This document shows positions 62,740 through 64,000 of a stretch of 64,000 nucleotides of DNA, in pieces. Below the pieces are notes generated by a model. That model was not told the DNA's origin. It ran no database searches and saw only the letters and a program-made list of their open reading frames with translations. The DNA is from Girardinichthys multiradiatus. Its lineage: Eukaryota; Chordata; Actinopteri; Cyprinodontiformes; Goodeidae. Positions within the stretch are counted from its first letter, which is position 1; each line of letters begins with the position of its first letter. The translations under genes and the position numbers were made by a program. Location: the NCBI RefSeq assembly GCF_021462225.1, contig NC_061806.1:5018734-5082733 (forward strand). Reading direction: 5' to 3'.

Positions 62740-64000
62740 CAAGAAATGAATCGCCTTTTTCGCGGCTTTAACATATTCAAAAATTCAGCGAATTTGGCGG
62801 AGCCATCAGTCGTGGTGAAAATTTACGCATTTTAAGGGTTTCACGAAAGTCGCAATAAAAATGGCTCAACAGCGCCCCCCTTAAATTTTCAAAAAAACAT
62901 CCGCATTGACCTTAGTTTATCGTACAGTTATGAAATTTGGAACACTTGTAGAACTCCCCAAAAACTACCTAAAACTCTCTTGCACCCACGTCCTACAAGA
63001 AACAGGAAGTTGGCCATCTTGGATTGAAGTTTGGATTTTCACCCCATTTTTGCCGTTTATAGACTCCGTATTTGATCAAACTCCTCCTAGAGATTTTGAA
63101 TGATCGCTTTGAAATTTGGTCAGTTTGCACAGAAGGGATGGGGGATCTAAAGTTTTCAAAATTGTGACTTTTTTAGCATGCTGAGGGGGCAGAGCCAGGC
63201 CTCAAAGTTTGACGACTCGCCAAAAAAATTTAAATTGTTATAGCTCTTACTAGTAAAGTTGCAGACACACAAAACTTTCTGGTATTGATCCACATCTGGC
63301 CCCAAACAATATTCAATGGTCACATCCTGCCATCATCTAAGCCCCGCCCCCTGAGAACAGGAAGTACCATGTTTTACTGTGAAAGGTCCAAATTTCACCC
63401 CTGTTACCTAATCAACACAAAACTGTCCCTAGTGACAGATAACAAGATGGTCTAAGTTGGTTTGGAACACAGAGACTTTAGGCGGGAGGGTGTGGCCATG
63501 GCGGCGTGGCGATGACAGACGTCACGCCATGGCCTTACGTTTGCCTGTTATTTCCACATTTCTAAGCCGATCGCCACCAAACTCAATAGGATTGATACTG
63601 GTCCAGCCCCCTAAAGATTTCCAGTGATAAAATTGGTGGGCGTGGCCTAATTGCTCAACAGCGCCCTCTAGGAGCACTAAAACAACCAGCCCCAAGCCAT
63701 GCTGTGTCCGAGGTATATGAAATTCAGTACACTTATTTACCTTCTCAGGACCTACAAAAAAGTCTCTTGGACCCATTGTCCAAACCCCACAGGAAGTCGG
63801 CCATTTTGGATCAAAGCCGCCATTTTGTCTCATTTACACACGTCGAATCTGAGCAAACTCCTCCTACAGCTTTGGAATTCCAGAAATCGAAATCAATGAC
63901 CATAGTCTTAAGGCACTGGAGATCAAAAGTTATGAAAAGCTTTTTGCTACATTAAAGTATGTGGGCGTGGCTAAGCCTCAAAATCTGACTTCTCGCCATG
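62666..64000. repeat. Common fish repeat in about 0.79-kb tandem units
   Basis: Begins GCCTGAGCAGAAAAGCAGCT, GCGAAGGCCTATTGTAATTC and a (TTA)n run. Two successive units carry the same words in the same order: CAACAGCGCCC (62868 and 63656), then a GAAATT word, CTACCTAAAACTCTCTTG against CTACAAAAAAGTCTCTTG, ACAGGAAGT-GGCCATTTTGGAT, and CAAACTCCTCCTA (63078 and 63856). It continues past the window. Short frames inside it are not genes. I know this repeat from other teleosts but not its mechanism. Confidence 0.65.

Overview
This looks like a piece of a teleost genome, probably a percomorph of the killifish/livebearer type. It holds no bacterial-style gene clusters. Coding signal is split by introns or lies inside transposable elements, and those elements are typical of fish: Rex3 (RTE-clade), Tx1/L1-like and L2/CR1-like LINEs, several Tc1-like families, Ty3/Gypsy chromoviruses, endogenous retroviruses (ERVs), TTAA-flanked MITEs and BEL/Pao debris. 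Both published Rex3 survey primers, as I remember them, match one Rex3 copy exactly. All calls come from reading the sequence; no database search was made.

Layout. 1-4.4 kb: AT-rich non-coding DNA with a LINE tail, two dead Tc1-like relics and a BEL/Pao scrap. 4.4-7.8 kb: a broken Tc1-like element (family A), partly duplicated around a LINE fragment and abutted by a Tc1-like element (family B) with an open 320-codon transposase. 7.9-16.5 kb: a Rex3 tail, a two-copy unknown repeat, the last three phase-matched exons of a minus-strand gene (11249-13569) with a MITE in its intron, and a second, inverted family-B Tc1. 16.5-19.6 kb: LINE debris and a long minus-strand Rex3. 19.6-28.2 kb: an hAT-like remnant, a decayed Tx1-type LINE, a palindrome-ended repeat, a 20/21-bp minisatellite and LINE tails. 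28.2-34.9 kb: three more Rex3 pieces, one carrying an LTR-like insertion with a clear target duplication, plus other LINE scraps.

35.1-47.9 kb is a nested LTR-element stack. A minus-strand Gypsy element (LTR, gag, protease, RT, RNase H) received a two-LTR ERV in its protease region (target duplication GTGGG) and a solo LTR in its RNase H region (TCCA). 47.9-51.5 kb has little TE signal and two candidate coding exons on the minus strand. 51.5-60.2 kb is a second mosaic: a protease-bearing retroelement remnant; an ERV of the same family as the first, whose interior is replaced by an antisense chromodomain Gypsy pol; a retroviral integrase fragment fused to a U5 end; and a third Gypsy whose central pol is missing and has about 434 bp of intron-less striated-muscle myosin heavy chain coding sequence in its place. 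60.2-64 kb holds a CR1/L2-type LINE 5' part (SGNH esterase plus endonuclease start), an inverted repeat pair and a common fish repeat.

The genes do not work together as a pathway; the window records successive insertions. The most notable item is the apparent capture of a host myosin mRNA fragment by a Gypsy retrotransposon (58848-59950), bounded by an 11-bp direct repeat.
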